Shown here: positions 13,696-26,250 of the stretch, piece after piece
Numbering within the stretch: position 1 is the stretch's first letter
Layout of the letters: each line of letters begins with the position of its first letter
Assembly (NCBI RefSeq): GCF_047496725.1
Contig: NC_132973.1
Coordinates: 1,463,501-1,527,500 of the forward strand
Length of the DNA: 64,000 bases
Reading direction: 5' to 3'
DNA from: Anoplolepis gracilipes
Lineage: Eukaryota > Arthropoda > Insecta > Hymenoptera > Formicidae
The notes under the pieces: generated by a model
Database searches by the model: none
The model's input: the letters and a program-made list of their open reading frames with translations, nothing else
Told to the model about the DNA's origin: nothing
Made by a program: the position numbers and the translations under genes

Positions 13696-14021
13696 CGCCG
13701 CTGCCGCTACAGCAGCTGTCAGACAGCTGTACGGGGCTTTTTACCTGCTCCGCGCGTTTACGCTATAATCGCGCGTACGATTCCAACTGCTTCGACGAAA
13801 CATACCGGTAACGATCCGCGGAATCGATCGTGGATCTCGTAGTAAAATCTACATGCGAGGGGGGACGAAAAACTCCTGTCGTAATTTTCCTCGTCGTTCT
13901 TTTGCTGCTGCTTTTATCGTCTCGCTGGTTGTTCTTTCGCGATCAACCGTGCAGCTCCGATTAATGACTTCTTTGTTAGTTTTACTGCTTTTCAAATGAT
14001 ACTGTTATTCAAGTTGCGCGG

Positions 14022-14025
<4 letters not shown>

Positions 14026-14051
<26 letters not shown>
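14026..14051. repeat. Poly-T tract
   Basis: An uninterrupted 26-base run of T. Confidence 0.9.
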
Positions 14052-14052
<1 letters not shown>

Positions 14053-16128
14053 CAAGTATCACGCTCGAGAACGACGTGGTGTGTGATAGACGCGATTATT
14101 TTGATTGCGTAAAAAAATTCTTTATTACAATCTACAGTCTACGGTCTAAAATAAGCGATGATTGATAACCTAATGAAAGCTGAATATCAATTCTAGTTAT
14201 CTGTTTATCAAATTTTTATCGTCGAATATTTGTACGATGCGTAATAATAAAATGTAAGTGTGCGAAGAATAGAGGTGGCAGTTTGCTGCGTTCGCGTTTA
14301 GCTATCGCAACCGCCTCGAAGACGTTACATCCGGCAAGCGGTCGGATCGATACGCGAGAGAGCGGAGAGAGTCTCTCTCTCTTTCCCTGGCATCGACCCT
14401 GAAGCCAAGACAGACCTTGGACTCCCGTGAAAGGGAAATTCAAGGTATCCTGGCGGAGAAGGGTACATCGCTGAAAGATATCAAGCTTCATCTTTCCCTT
14501 ATTATGAATCTATTCGTGAAAATATATTGAAAAAGAAGAGAGGGAAATTCTCTCGCTATTATAATCTTGCTAGAATATTACCTGATAATAATTTTCCAGA
14601 TACTCGAGCAAGATTAATTTTAGTTTGCCGTTTCTGGCTTGATAAATAAATAGAAAGCCATTAACTTAATATATCTCCAATCGATTCGTCACGAGATCCA
14701 AAGATCCGACGAGCGTGTAAATCGTGCAACGCGCACGCAGCGTCACCCATACGCCTGTACGAGAGCATGACTCAGAGCACACAGACACACACACACACGT
14801 TTGACAGACGCACGCACGCACGCACGGCACGCACGCACGCGCTTGATGCATGGAGCTGCAACTCAAAATCGATATAGCGAATCTAGCCAGATTATATCCT
14901 TCGCGGGGCTTCGCACAATACTCGTAATCCGCTGTAAACCGTGACCGCAGTTGAGAATGTAATATATTTAGGCGCATGTCTAAAATCGATAACAAATGGA
15001 TATTGCGTGTGCGGTGGGAATGCAGCCAAATCTGATATAAAGAAAATAAAGAACGTTGTAGAGAAGAATTAAAAATCTCACTTTAGAAAAGTATAAGTTT
15101 GTTATTAAATTAGATTGTTTTTAACGTCTCGCCCAAGATATTTAATTGAATAAAATATAATAAATTCATATCAATGGAAAAAAAAAGAAATTTAAACTGC
15201 TTGTCTTACGCGATACAGTTCTCTTTTTCTAACAGATGCGAAATCATTTCTTTCAGTATACTAAAGGGCTAGAAATTTTATCAAATTTTTTTACATTTCT
15301 ACTTCTTCGCTCTTATCTCTTCAATTATCTACTCAACCTTAAAGGTAGCTCTGCGTTTTGCGTTTTTCAAGAATAATTACACGGTAAAGTGAAAAACTCT
15401 ACCATGTCATCAAGTGCACGTGAGCTCGATGACGCTTTCAAATAATGATCGCTTGGTTCTTAGAAGAAAAGATTTCTGGTAAACTTTATATCAACAATAT
15501 TTGTGTATGCGAGATTACAAAATCTTTTATACATCGTATCGTATCACGCAGCTTTTATCATAACATTAAGAGTAACAGCGATATAATTTTACAGTTAGTT
15601 AATATTCCGACATGCAAGGATCCGCGTTGAATCTTTAGGTTGAATAATATAGAACTGGCTTTACAGTTTCCTCGTCCTGCGTTCTGGCAAATAATCTTAG
15701 CTGGGATACCGGCGTCAAAGAGGGGTGAAGAGGGATATCGCCGCGAGAAGAGAGAAAGAAGGAAGAAAGACGACACCTGCGCGCGTATGCGTGCGAGAGA
15801 AAGAGAGAAGGGAGAGCGAAAGGGGGAGGGATGAAGGTGAAGAAGGGATGAATTATCGAGGAAGAGAGATGCGAAGGGTGAGACATACAGGGGAGAGTGG
15901 AGAGAAGCTGGGGTAGAGGGGTGCAAGGAATCTCCATCGTGGCAAACGGGTCGATCGAGTACGTGTGCAAACATTTTCCGCGTGCGTTTTCTTCGCGTAT
16001 GGGTGAAAAATTCGGCCAGCACGAAAGAAGGGAGAGATGAGAGAGCGATAAGAAGAGAGCAGCGTGCGGGGAGAGGGGAGAGGAGATAATTTCTTATAAA
16101 CGTATATAAGCCATGCTAAGAATTTGAC

Positions 16129-16131
<3 letters not shown>

Positions 16132-16170
<39 letters not shown>
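16132..16170. repeat. (GA)n microsatellite
   Basis: About 19 GA units in a longer purine-rich stretch (about 15720-16200). Confidence 0.95.
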
Positions 16171-16171
<1 letters not shown>

Positions 16172-16565
16172 GGGGGAGGGAGGGGAGGGAAAGAGTAAGT
16201 TTTACCTCTCTTTTCTTCTCTCTTTCGATCTCCCCCCCCCCCCTTCCTCCTTTTTTGCGTAGAAAATTTTTAAAAGTGCGAAAATAAAGTCCGAAAGGGA
16301 CAGGCGCTGAATAATAAAACACGTGTCACTCTGTTTTTTAAATCATGCTAAACTCATAAATATGTAATATTCGTTCAGACGTGAGATTACTTTGAAAATT
16401 TAAATATTTCAGTGCGTAACGATAATTACTTATCTTCACATTCAAACGCATACGAAAAAGATTTTATACATTTTCGAAACGAGCTGCGTTTATTGATTAA
16501 CATGAAAAACTTTAAAAAATTAAGCACGCCGAGAGCTGGAGAATATCTTTTTACGATTCCCGTGT

Positions 16566-16600
16566 CCCGGCCCCGGCCCCGGCCCCGGCCCCGGTCCCGG
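16566..16600. repeat. (CCCCGG)n hexanucleotide repeat
   Basis: Four to five CCCCGG units, the last interrupted by T. The complementary strand reads GGGGCC repeats, which can form G-quadruplexes. On the minus strand, the presumed direction of TET transcription, the RNA would carry GGGGCC. Confidence 0.9.
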
Positions 16601-16878
16601 CGTTGTAACGCGTAGAGAATTCGAGAGAAACCGTTCGAGGCGCGCGCGCGCTCGCCGCACGTGCGTGCCTGCGTGCCTGCGTGTGTACGGGGAGGCTGTG
16701 ACTCATCCTGCGGGAGAGGGAGAAAGAGAGCGAGTCCTGTTCCCGCGGCAGGAAACAACGAGTGGGGGTGGGGATCGATATATCGACTCGAGAAACGCTC
16801 CTGCCGTTAGCGGGAATTGCGTAGCTTCAAGGTCCACCCTCGCACCCCGCCACCTCTCCCCTTTCTACGTTTTGCTTT

Positions 16879-16882
<4 letters not shown>

Positions 16883-16913
<31 letters not shown>
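16883..16913. repeat. (TC)n microsatellite
   Basis: About 15 TC units. Confidence 0.9.
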
Positions 16914-16914
<1 letters not shown>

Positions 16915-17584
16915 GCTTTTACCCCTCGTAGAGTCGATTTTTCGAGCTAACTCGGAAGCGATTCTCTGTTTCGTTCATTTAAAATCGCAACGAAAAACGT
17001 CTTTACACTCGCGATAAATATGTTTCGCCTCTGTTTTATGTTTCGCGAGATATTGAATCGTACTGTGAATACTGTAACGTACTGTACGTTGCAAATAATC
17101 TGTTAAATTCGAAAGACATAAAATAGTACGGATTCAATGAATTGTATCAAAGAATAACAGAGTTTAATCAAAGATTGCGCGGTCGATTGTCGTTAAGATC
17201 GGTTATTGCAAACTGTATTGAGAGCGTTTATCGAATTTCCTTGTTACACGAAATAGATTCTGTGCTGCTTTTCGCAGCATCCCAAAGTATCGCATCGAAA
17301 CGCTGATGCGCAGCATCATTAAGTTTTTAACGGCCGCGTCGGCGGCACGAGCCTGTCGCATTATTTTGCCATGACGAAGAGCGCGAACGGGTTGATTGGC
17401 CTGCCGTCAGATAACCCTGAGCAACCGAGAATTGTATCCGGTTATCGTGCGGTTATCGCTTTGGCGAATAACGCAAAAAGCATTCGTAATGCACTCGCGA
17501 AACTCGCTCCGTTCGTTGAGACAAGCCGAACAGTGCTGTAGTTAACGTAACCGAAACCCTCGTCCCTATAAAACAGACCCCCTT

Positions 17585-17589
<5 letters not shown>

Positions 17590-17620
<31 letters not shown>
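17590..17620. repeat. (TC)n microsatellite
   Basis: About 15 TC units, 20 bases after a TATAAAA box-like sequence (17567-17573). No transcript or exon could be tied to that box. Confidence 0.85.
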
Positions 17621-17629
<9 letters not shown>

Positions 17630-20064
17630 ATCCGCTTCTCGCTGGCTTTGACGGGCTTCCGTTGTTTCGATTTATCGAGAAACCGGAACCGAAAAGCAGC
17701 CGCTTCATTATTTCGTCGCTCGTATTTATTTCGTCCTTGATAAAAAAATAAAAAAAAGCAATTCAGAGCCGCAAAATTTTTTTATGTTCTTCGATCTCCG
17801 TTCGTCCGTATGAAAAAATATATCGAATTAAGTATTAACGCGTACGATGTATTATTCATTATCCATGAAATTTAAAAATATCATATCGCGTTAAAAATGC
17901 GACACGCGATACAAGAATGCTTCGGATACGAACCTGTTTGTATTTTTATTCGCGAGTAAAAAAAGCAGTAAGAATCGTGCAAAGATGCTATACGGCGGGT
18001 CGATGATCCATGTGTTTATGAGAAATCGGGTCAAAACAAGGAGGAAAGCGATAAAAATCAAACCAGCACAGTCGAGGGGGAAAGAGTGGATGTCGGCCTC
18101 TCGACAGCAGGTGTGCGATGAACTCTCGAGGGCAGAGTCCTTTCTCGCGGGCGAAAGGAAAGACAGAGCAGGGACGGCCGTTTCTTCCCTTGGGATAAAG
18201 AGGGTGTTAAGTTCTAGGGGGTGCGGGGTTGTTGTGACGGCGTGCCTATACACCGGTCTTCGACTCTTGGCGATCTATCATCCCTTTCTTTCGTCGTGTT
18301 TCATTTTCGCCACTTTTGACGTTGCCAAAAATAGTCGGAAATCTGACGTGCCAGCAGATTGGACAGATCGAACTTGTGCGAAAGAAAGGAGGGGAGGAAA
18401 AAAATTTTACTCGAGTAATTTGAAGTCTAAATACTTGGAAATGCAAAAACGTAGGAAATTTAAATTTCCAATTTCTCTAAAATGTCTTCCTCTGTTCTCG
18501 ATCAGGAAATGAGAAATTCGTAAACCATCCTATAAAAAAAAAAAAACAAACTGATCCTCTTAAATATAAAACCGATTAGATATATGTGTAGCGCGCTATC
18601 GGGAAGCTGTAAAGTGCACCGATCAGCGAAATGCTAATTGATAAATGGCATAATGTTATCAGAGGATTATGTTGACGGCAACGTCGAGACGGGACGTACG
18701 GTTCGGCGCGCGTGTCGCCGGCAAACAACACGTCTGTTTCTGAACGAGACGAAGTTCGATATGCGATTATTATGACCCGCGGTGAGCCTTGAACTTGCCC
18801 TACGATAAGCGAAGCCGTTTTACGAGCCGTTGTTGCTGCGTGCCTCGCCTTCTCGAAAGGCATTCGCTAATAATCACCGAAGCGATATATACACACCGCG
18901 CACATAACATGCGTGGCTCGCTAATCAGATGAGAACAATCGCGACACTTTTTAATTAACTTGCGTATTACGTATTACACTTAATCAAATATATTAATTAC
19001 TAAAAAATTGATTTTTCTAAAATGTCATAAGCAAGTAGTTTTATTTTTACATTAATATTTTTACATTAAAAGCAGGCATTAATTATACATACAAAAAATT
19101 TAGACCTGTCAAACTGAAAACGCAGCGAGATAAGATATTTACATTTCCCGTTTGATATCGACATAGCAATTGGAATTAACTCAGACTTGATCAAACGCGA
19201 GATTACAGGTAGTTCGACGCCATCTCTAGTTGCGGTAGCAGCTGAACAGTTAACCCACCAACCCCCTATTCAATGTCGCTACAATAATAAACCACCTCGG
19301 TTATCTGTATTTCTGTATTTCCCTCAGGGATTCTCGGTACATTCAGGCATCGAGGCCAAGTTCAAGCTATATATATCGTTCTATAACGGCGTTTTGTCTG
19401 TACATTTATACCATCTTGTACCATCACGGTTATACATTGCGTATGTCTATCGTGATATTAAAATATCACTTTTTTTTTTTCTTTTAAGAAGAAAGTAAAA
19501 AAATTTTACATTATATTTTATTTTGCTTTTTATGAATTCTATCGCATTTTTATTAATGCACAGAATGAACTCCATCGAGAGAGAGCAAATTAAACACATT
19601 TTATAAGACGCGCGTGATAAGATATATACATATATACACTATGTGTAATAAAAGCGATAAGATTAATAACAAATAAAACAAAATTTAAGGCAAAAAAGAT
19701 TTTTTTTGTCTGTAGAAACAATCATCGGAAATCGAGTGTGTATGTGTTTGTTCTTCTTCGATAAATCATTCGATGCTGCGTATTTTGATATTTTTTTTTT
19801 AAACATACGCACACATTTCTATTTCTTGGATAAAATAATAGGCACTAGATACTTGTAAATTTCATTTGTCGACGACAAGAAAGTTAGTTTAAATCACAGA
19901 CAATTGTTTCACTCTCATCTCACTAAAATATTAATTTTAACTAACCCTTTACGATAATAAAAAATACGCATTTTATTGTTATATAACTGAAGGAAGGTTT
20001 AGTGTTAAATGTGGCAACGCGAGTGGATGGTGCGACTATAAATTGAAGATTCGATGGTACTCAC

Positions 20065-21180
20065 CTTCTTCTCCGTGAGCTTCTCGCATCTCCTCATCTT
20101 GCAGATCTGATGGCTCTTATCGTTTCTGCAGGGCGCACAGTCCCCGCAGTTGTCTTTGCGCTGGCAGCCTATGCACTCTCCGCATCTCTTTCGTTTCTTC
20201 TTCGCCGGCTTGTCCCCGAGGCCGCCGTCACCGTCGCCGTCGGTCATACCACCGCCGAGATGATGCACGCCGCGATTCGCAGTGGAGGACACAGCGGCGA
20301 CCTGGCCGGAACTCTCCACGTTGCCGGTACCAGCACCGCCGCCACCGCCACCACCACCTCCGCCACCATCTTCCGACTCCATGGAACCCGCACGGATTTT
20401 TCTGCGCTCCTTCTTACGGCCGTCGATGCCGATCGGTCGCGAAGTCGGTGATGAGTCCAGCACAGTCGACATTGGGTTTTGAAAATTTGCATGGTGCAGT
20501 TGTGGATACTCGGGCTTCACCACGGTTAGCACTGTATGATGAGGGTGACCCGGCGGTGGCGGAAACGCTTGGACCGGACTGGAGCCTAACAGCTGTATAT
20601 GACGCTCGTCGAGTAACTGCTGCTGAAGCGCCGGGACTTCTCGAGCCTGTACCGGGGCCGGTACCAGGGGATAACCAACCGATCCGCGATGCGAGTGCGG
20701 TGTTGGAAGCGGTGTCCCGAGCGTGTGGAAACTCGGCAGGCCCACAGCCGACGTGACCGGTGGCGAATGCGAGATGGACGCCGGTGATAGTGGCGTCAAC
20801 GCCGTCAGTTGCGGCTCGGCTTCGCTTGGGGCGGTGAATTGACTGGCGAAGCTGGGCAGACCCTCTATGCCGCCCTTGGACTCCCATGGTCGATATTGAT
20901 TCGCCAAAACTACCTCGCGGGAGTCAATCAGCCGCCCGGTCAGGCCCTCGTAGTAATCCCAGGACGACATCAGGCCCGGGCCAACGTCCTGGGGGTGGAG
21001 AGTCGTCAGCGTCGTCGAGGTGTCCATCGTATTATCGCCGGCGAAGCTGCTGAAGGGCGGTAGATGCCGCGCGGACAGGTCGCCGGCGCCGACCGTGCCC
21101 GGTGAGGTCGCGACCGCCGCCGGAGGGCTCGTCGGGACCCTCTCGGTGGCGACGACCTCCTTCGTCACCTCGGCGCTCAT
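20065..21180 (-). CDS. Tet: TET-type dioxygenase, N-terminal exon with CXXC zinc finger (partial)
   Basis: This 1116-base exon encodes 372 residues and ends at AAG|GTGAGT in phase 0. Residues 327-372 are a lysine/arginine-rich stretch followed by a CXXC zinc finger with eight cysteines (333, 336, 339, 345, 348, 351, 360, 365) in the short form lacking a KFGG motif. That form is found in TET and CXXC4/5 proteins rather than MLL, KDM2 or DNMT1. Upstream is a Ser/Thr/Pro-rich, probably disordered region with a glycine run near residues 271-282. The finger in this family binds CpG DNA. The Fe(II)/2-oxoglutarate oxygenase domain, which oxidises methylated bases, would be in later exons to the left, outside the window. 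The start chosen is the first in-frame ATG after an upstream TAA; a GTG four codons earlier is not needed. A separate CXXC4/5-like protein is the main alternative. Confidence 0.85.
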
Positions 21181-21197
21181 CTTTCCTGCCACGTCAT
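21177..21197 (-). CDS. Upstream ORF overlapping the TET start codon
   Basis: A six-codon reading frame (Met-Thr-Trp-Gln-Glu-Arg) starts at 21197, and its TGA overlaps the TET ATG as ATGA. It is in a different frame from TET. If this stretch is in the mRNA, ribosomes would have to reinitiate or leak past it. It is visible in sequence; any effect on translation is inferred. Confidence 0.4.
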   Translation of the reverse strand: MTWQER

Positions 21198-21251
21198 CGC
21201 GACCTTAAGGTCCCCCGTTCGGCGAGTCTCGCCACTTGACGGTGGTAATCC

Positions 21252-21272
21252 TTTTTTTTTTTTTTTTTTTTT
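21252..21272. repeat. Poly-T tract
   Basis: A 21-base run of T; poly-A on the TET coding strand, about 70 bases before its start codon. Confidence 0.9.
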
Positions 21273-21667
21273 CCTGGATCCTGTTGGGATCGGGAGCGAT
21301 ACTCCCTCTCGCGTTCTGGTACCGACTTTCTTCCTCGCCGCACACTTGTTCCAAAGATGTACGCGGGCTCGAGATTATCTAGTCTTTTTCGAGCGTATAA
21401 TCAATGAAATTTTTGCACGCGACATTATTGGTGCTTCTTTCGCACTTCGATTCTCTTAATGTGTCAGCTGGGAATCCGACTTTGAGACGGCGTAGTGTCG
21501 TTTATGGATTTGACATTCGCAAGATTTGTTGTCGTTTTGAAGTAATTCTTCAACTTTGATACACGATGTAGCGCAGTTGGCGAGTCTTTTATTTCGTAAT
21601 CTTGTTTGTTGATTCTTCAATATTACTCTCTCCCTTTTCTTTCTTTTTTCATTCAGTTTCTCACTCG

Positions 21668-21671
<4 letters not shown>

Positions 21672-21703
<32 letters not shown>
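21672..21703. repeat. (TC)n microsatellite
   Basis: About 16 TC units in the pyrimidine-rich stretch upstream of the TET exon. Confidence 0.9.
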
Positions 21704-21706
<3 letters not shown>

Positions 21707-23149
21707 TTTATCTCTGTCTTTATCTATATCTCTAGCTCTGTGTCTTTGTACTCAACAGGTTTAGGCTACGAACTGAAGTAGATCGGTTACTCTGGGAGTG
21801 TTCGAGCAAATCTCGTTGATTTCTCCCTTTGTCTGCTTCTTCTTCCTTTCGCTTGGCGAAAATCTGTCACGTGATGCGTCCAGTTTAAAAAATGCACTTA
21901 TATTTTATGGCTATTTCTATAAACCTCTACAAAATGGCGCCGGCTTGCTTAACTCTTAATCGGCTCTGACGAAGGAATCGGTGTGTGTGTCTCACTATTA
22001 TTTCATCTGACGAGAGATTATGTTATTCAATGAATAGAAAAAAATGGTAGATTCTTTGGTTTACGGTCCTGCTCTCGCACTGTACTTTGTCTGTTCTCTT
22101 TCTCTCTCTCTCTCTTTCTTTTCTTTCCTTTCCTTCTATTTTTTTTTAAACTGCTGCCGTTGTATGTTTGCACTTGTTCGTTTATTTTAAGAAATTTGTA
22201 GATAACACTGTGCCTAAAGAGTTATTTTTTTTTATTCCAAGATAAAATAAATCTTGCTCTACTCTATTCTACTTTTTCGCTATTTTCTTTCTGTTTCTTC
22301 TTTACAATGAAATCACTTTCACCTTGCTTTCTTCCCCGATTTGGCACTGGCGGAGTTGTTTATTTTTTTATCTGTTTTTTTTTTCTTATTTTCCTTCTTC
22401 CTCGTTAGATATATTTTGTACACTTATTAGATAATATAGCTCTTAATCTTTTGTCTTCTTCTGAACCTAAGCTCTTGGAATATCTTCTTTTTGTGTGGTC
22501 TTTCTTTACGTCAATATAAACATACTAATTACATATTTCTTTCGCGCTTCGTAAGAAAATAGAAATCACTTGAGGTTAATGTGGCTTGTTAGAAGGCGAT
22601 TGATTTGTACGATCTGAAACAGGAAAGAGAGATTTGTTCATTAGAAATTCGTAAAGTATCTCGCTTGAAAGAAAATAAAAATTATTCAAATGACAAAAAA
22701 AAAATTGCTCGATCGACATTAATTATATATCCGTCAGCGGCATATCTCAAAACAAAGGGTGAGAAATCAACAAGAAAAAGGGGGATGCGCGGATTAACGA
22801 ATGTGTTGTACGTTACGTGAGCGTGAGCGAGCACGTGACGTGAGACTATGTGAGAATGTGTCACAGACATTATAACGTGACCATCGCTAAGCCAAGGCTA
22901 CTATTACGTTCGGTGTGTGTTCGCGCACCAACTCTCGTACGTTTGCTTTGATATTCGCGTACGTTGTGTCTAGCTGTTTCATTCACGTTGCTTAGAAGTC
23001 TGACGATGGCTTGGAACTCGTCGTGTCATTCCGAGTAGGCCAACTGATCGGAGACAAACAAGATAAAAAATATCGCAATGTAGACGAGAAAAAAACTTTT
23101 CCAAAATGAAGAAAATCAGTTTTTTTTTTTTTTTATATTATATATAACA

Positions 23150-23174
23150 AATATATATATATATATATATATAT
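23150..23174. repeat. (AT)n microsatellite
   Basis: About 12 AT units next to a poly-T run. Confidence 0.85.
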
Positions 23175-23522
23175 CATATTTTTATATTTAATCAAACAAC
23201 ATTTCAACATTAAACATTAAATTTCTCATTCATTTAGCATCTAAATATATGCATGATAAATTTACTTGAATTAACAAAATACCTAAACACATAGATATAC
23301 AAGGTATATTGATTTTATTATTGATTAATCTTTTCAAGATACGATTGTTCGCGCTCGTGAGAGTTTCGTTACCATCGTCAAAAATCCGACTAGCCCTCTG
23401 TGAAATATCGATCGATGTTTACTCTCTCGTTCTCTCACTGATTCTCTTTTTCCTATCTCCTCTTCCCGCCTTTCTCTTTTTCTCTCCGCACACAACCAAT
23501 ATATATCGAATAAACTCTTTTA

Positions 23523-23711
23523 CATAGGGTGGCGAAAACAGCACGAAACTGCTTATCTGACCGAATGGGATATATTATTTTTAATGTGGATAAAAATCAG
23601 ACGTTTATGAAGGAAGCAAAAATTACGAAAAGCTATTAGAGTTGCAATCAGATTATCCCTCAATTGTATAAATGTGAGAAGATTCGTCTCTCTGGATGTT
23701 CCACTACCCTG
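23523..23711. mobile_element. Probable diverged CAGGGTG-type MITE
   Basis: The left end reads CATAGGGTGGCG and the right end CCACTACCCTG. The two are imperfect inverted matches, with single-base indels, to the ends seen at 8172 and 27389. About 190 bases, no coding frame. Confidence 0.35.
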
Positions 23712-24795
23712 TATATATAATCTAGGTGACATACACACGCGCATGCGGCTGTGACGGAGAGCTTTCGCAAAGTACGCAGATATATAACGTAAACCGTGCG
23801 ATGGTAGCTATATAGCGGGTGCTTTCCCAACCCTTCTGTCCGCCTCGTTTTCCACCCCCAAACTCTAATAGCTTTACAGCTGTGACCGCCCGGCGCTTTC
23901 GCTATCGCTGGAAACTTGCACTGTCGTTTGGCCAGAACTTTCGCTCGCCGATTTGACCTTGCGGAGATGCGCCTGCTATTTCGCGCTGCACGTGAGTGAT
24001 ATCGTTTACGTACTTTAAGTGCATACTTGTCGATGCAAAAATTTAAGGTTCTATTCCCGAGTTTTTATTTCGATTGTTGCAATAATTTAATACTTTATTA
24101 ATACTTTTAATACCGTTGCAGTCCAATCTTTGTGTTAATCCGTTTTCATAATTAATATAGACGAATGTAAAATTATATTTCGTATACTCTGACTAAAAAT
24201 TCGCAATTATTTGCAGATATAATAAAATATGTTACTTATTCGAATCCTTACTACTTCATTAGACTGACTAAATTTTCATATAAACCGTTCGGAGGGATTT
24301 CGTATTAGTAATTGAACTTTATTAAAGTCCATAAATCTTGGGCCTAGACTAAATATCGTGAACTTTAGTCTTTAAAGGTCGCGAATCTCAGAGTAACGCT
24401 AGGAAAAAAACTCTAACATAAGTTAAATCATACACTTGTTTATCTGTAATGATTATTTCATATGAATTCATTTTATATCTAGAATTACATACAAAATCTA
24501 AATGTAAAACGATACTAAAATAAACAAATAAAAAAAAAATTATGCTTTTACTAACAATAAGACTAATTTAAAAAAAAAATTTGTTGTAAAATATATAAAT
24601 ATAAGTTAGTTTCAAGTAAAAAATATATTTAAAAGTAAAATTAATTTTTTTCAAAATGATGAAATGCAATTTTTCATTTTTATGCGTTTAATAAGAATAG
24701 TCGTGACACCCGTTAGCCCACCACCTCCGCTTGCACTTTCGTCGAATCGACTGTAGGTGCATGCACAAAAATTCAATATCACCGTCGCGCGTCAT

Positions 24796-25202
24796 ACATA
24801 GGGTGATCTAAAAGAATATAGAAAGAGTTATTGCTTTCTCTTTCTCTCGTTGAAAAATAAGTAATCCGAGTCTCTCGAATGAATATTAATGTGATTAAAT
24901 TCAATGACCTATTGTATTTACAAAATAAAAATTTGCCAAACATGTTCTAAAGTAAATATTTAACAAAACAAATAAGCAGCAAACTATAAATGACATTATT
25001 CTACTTTATAACAAATTTTGTCTCGATAATTCCAGTATTAGATCTTGTTTAACATTGATACCAAAATATTACTATAACTATACTAATAACTAAATTTTAA
25101 CAGAATTTTGAACAAGAAAAATGTGGAAAATTCCTTTGGGCATATGTATAATTTAGGCACCGAGATACGAGTAATAGGACACCTTTTTTGGGACACTCCG
25201 TA
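24796..25202. mobile_element. Possible diverged CAGGGTG-type element
   Basis: The left end (TAGGGTGATC) and right end (GGACACTCCGTA) resemble inverted copies of the TACAGGGTGTCC-like terminus found elsewhere in the window. Divergence is high and the limits are approximate. Confidence 0.25.
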
Positions 25203-26200
25203 TAGTCGCGACAGAGAACGAGTCGTTTGCGGATTCTTTCGTCCACGGCGAAGCGCAGAACGCGAATTCCGAGAAGCGCATATAAACCAGCTGCCATAGA
25301 GACCCGGAGATTCCACACGCTTGGAATTAATATTAGCCGTGCGTCGCTAACGGAAACGTCGCCGAGAAAAATCGCACCCGCTCTTCGATTCGTAAAGCTG
25401 AATTCTTATTCACCGACAAAATTCCCCCGAATTAACGCAACAAATCTTCTCTTTCGTACGATTTTCAATTCTGGGGCTAATTTTAATCTAACAAATTCTT
25501 ACAAATTTCTTCGAAAATTGCTAAAACAGTAATTTTCTAGGAATAGAAAATTTTACGATAAATAACAAGTAAATCTATTAAATCCTTAAAAATGCTATTG
25601 CGAACATAAGTATGGAACGGTAATATTTCTGTTGAAACGTGAACATGCCCCAACAGCGTACTGTTTGTTTCGTGCATCGAGAAGAAAAAGAGTAGAATGA
25701 TTCGCGCGCCATTTTTGCCGCAGCATATTGCCGAAATTAGCGCGATGCCATCGCGAGAAAACGAACAGACGACACACGACAAGAAGGCAGATGAGGCTTC
25801 AAGTGTTCAAGTTGAACTCGAACCTTTCAACAATTTCCTAGAGATTTTATAACCTTTTTCATCCGTCCCGAAGGGAATTAAACCGGGAATAAAATCGCAA
25901 TATATCACGGGCTATATTACGAAAATTATTGACTCTAGAATTTTTTTGCAAACAAAATCAAACTAATCCCAAACTATTTGAGAGCAAGCGAAGAAATCAG
26001 AAAGGCTTCCAACAACCTTGGAGAATTTTTTCGTCTACGTAAAAACGATGAAATAATTTTGTTCCTATCTACGTGATTCAACGTTTTCTAGACGATTTAA
26101 GGAGTATCACACATGGAAGAAACTCTATGCCGACCATGTCCTCGATGCAGCGCGCAGCGCACAGCGCGCAGCGCGCACGCGGACGAATGGGCCGCGCGAA

Positions 26201-26250
26201 GGGCCGGGGTTGGGGCCGGGGTTGGGGCCGGGACCGGGGCCGGGGCCGGT
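26201..26250 (+). repeat. G-rich tract of GGGGCC/GGGGTT units
   Basis: Seven or more G-runs of three to four bases, spaced by CC, TT or ACC, occur in about 50 bases. This satisfies the usual pattern for a G-quadruplex on the plus strand. It lies in a CpG-rich patch. Confidence 0.85.

Larger units (their letters stand above)
1..20064. other. Gene-free stretch, presumed long first coding intron of the TET gene
   Basis: I see no exon with family similarity and flanking splice sites on either strand here. The minus-strand TET exon ends at 20065 with a GTGAGT donor, so on that strand this stretch should be intron, with the catalytic exons further left outside the window. That is inference. Content is AT-rich sequence alternating with CG-richer patches (about 560-900, 5240-5720, 8690-8990, 10850-11000, 11160-11400, 16560-16860), many microsatellites and small inverted-repeat elements listed separately. 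Open frames here (for example 7310-7888, 9330-9764, 17985-18512) are driven by repeats or chance and have no recognisable domain. Confidence 0.55.

Noticed and set aside
17567..17573. TATAAAA promoter box
   Set aside because: No exon, initiator or transcript can be linked to it; a chance match in AT-rich DNA is likely.
18000..18512. Open frame of about 170 residues on the plus strand
   Set aside because: No conserved motif, no Kozak or splice support, and an equally long frame on the other strand.
20110..20887. Long open frames antisense to and in other phases of the TET exon
   Set aside because: Shadows of a GC-rich coding exon with Pro/Ala/Gly bias.
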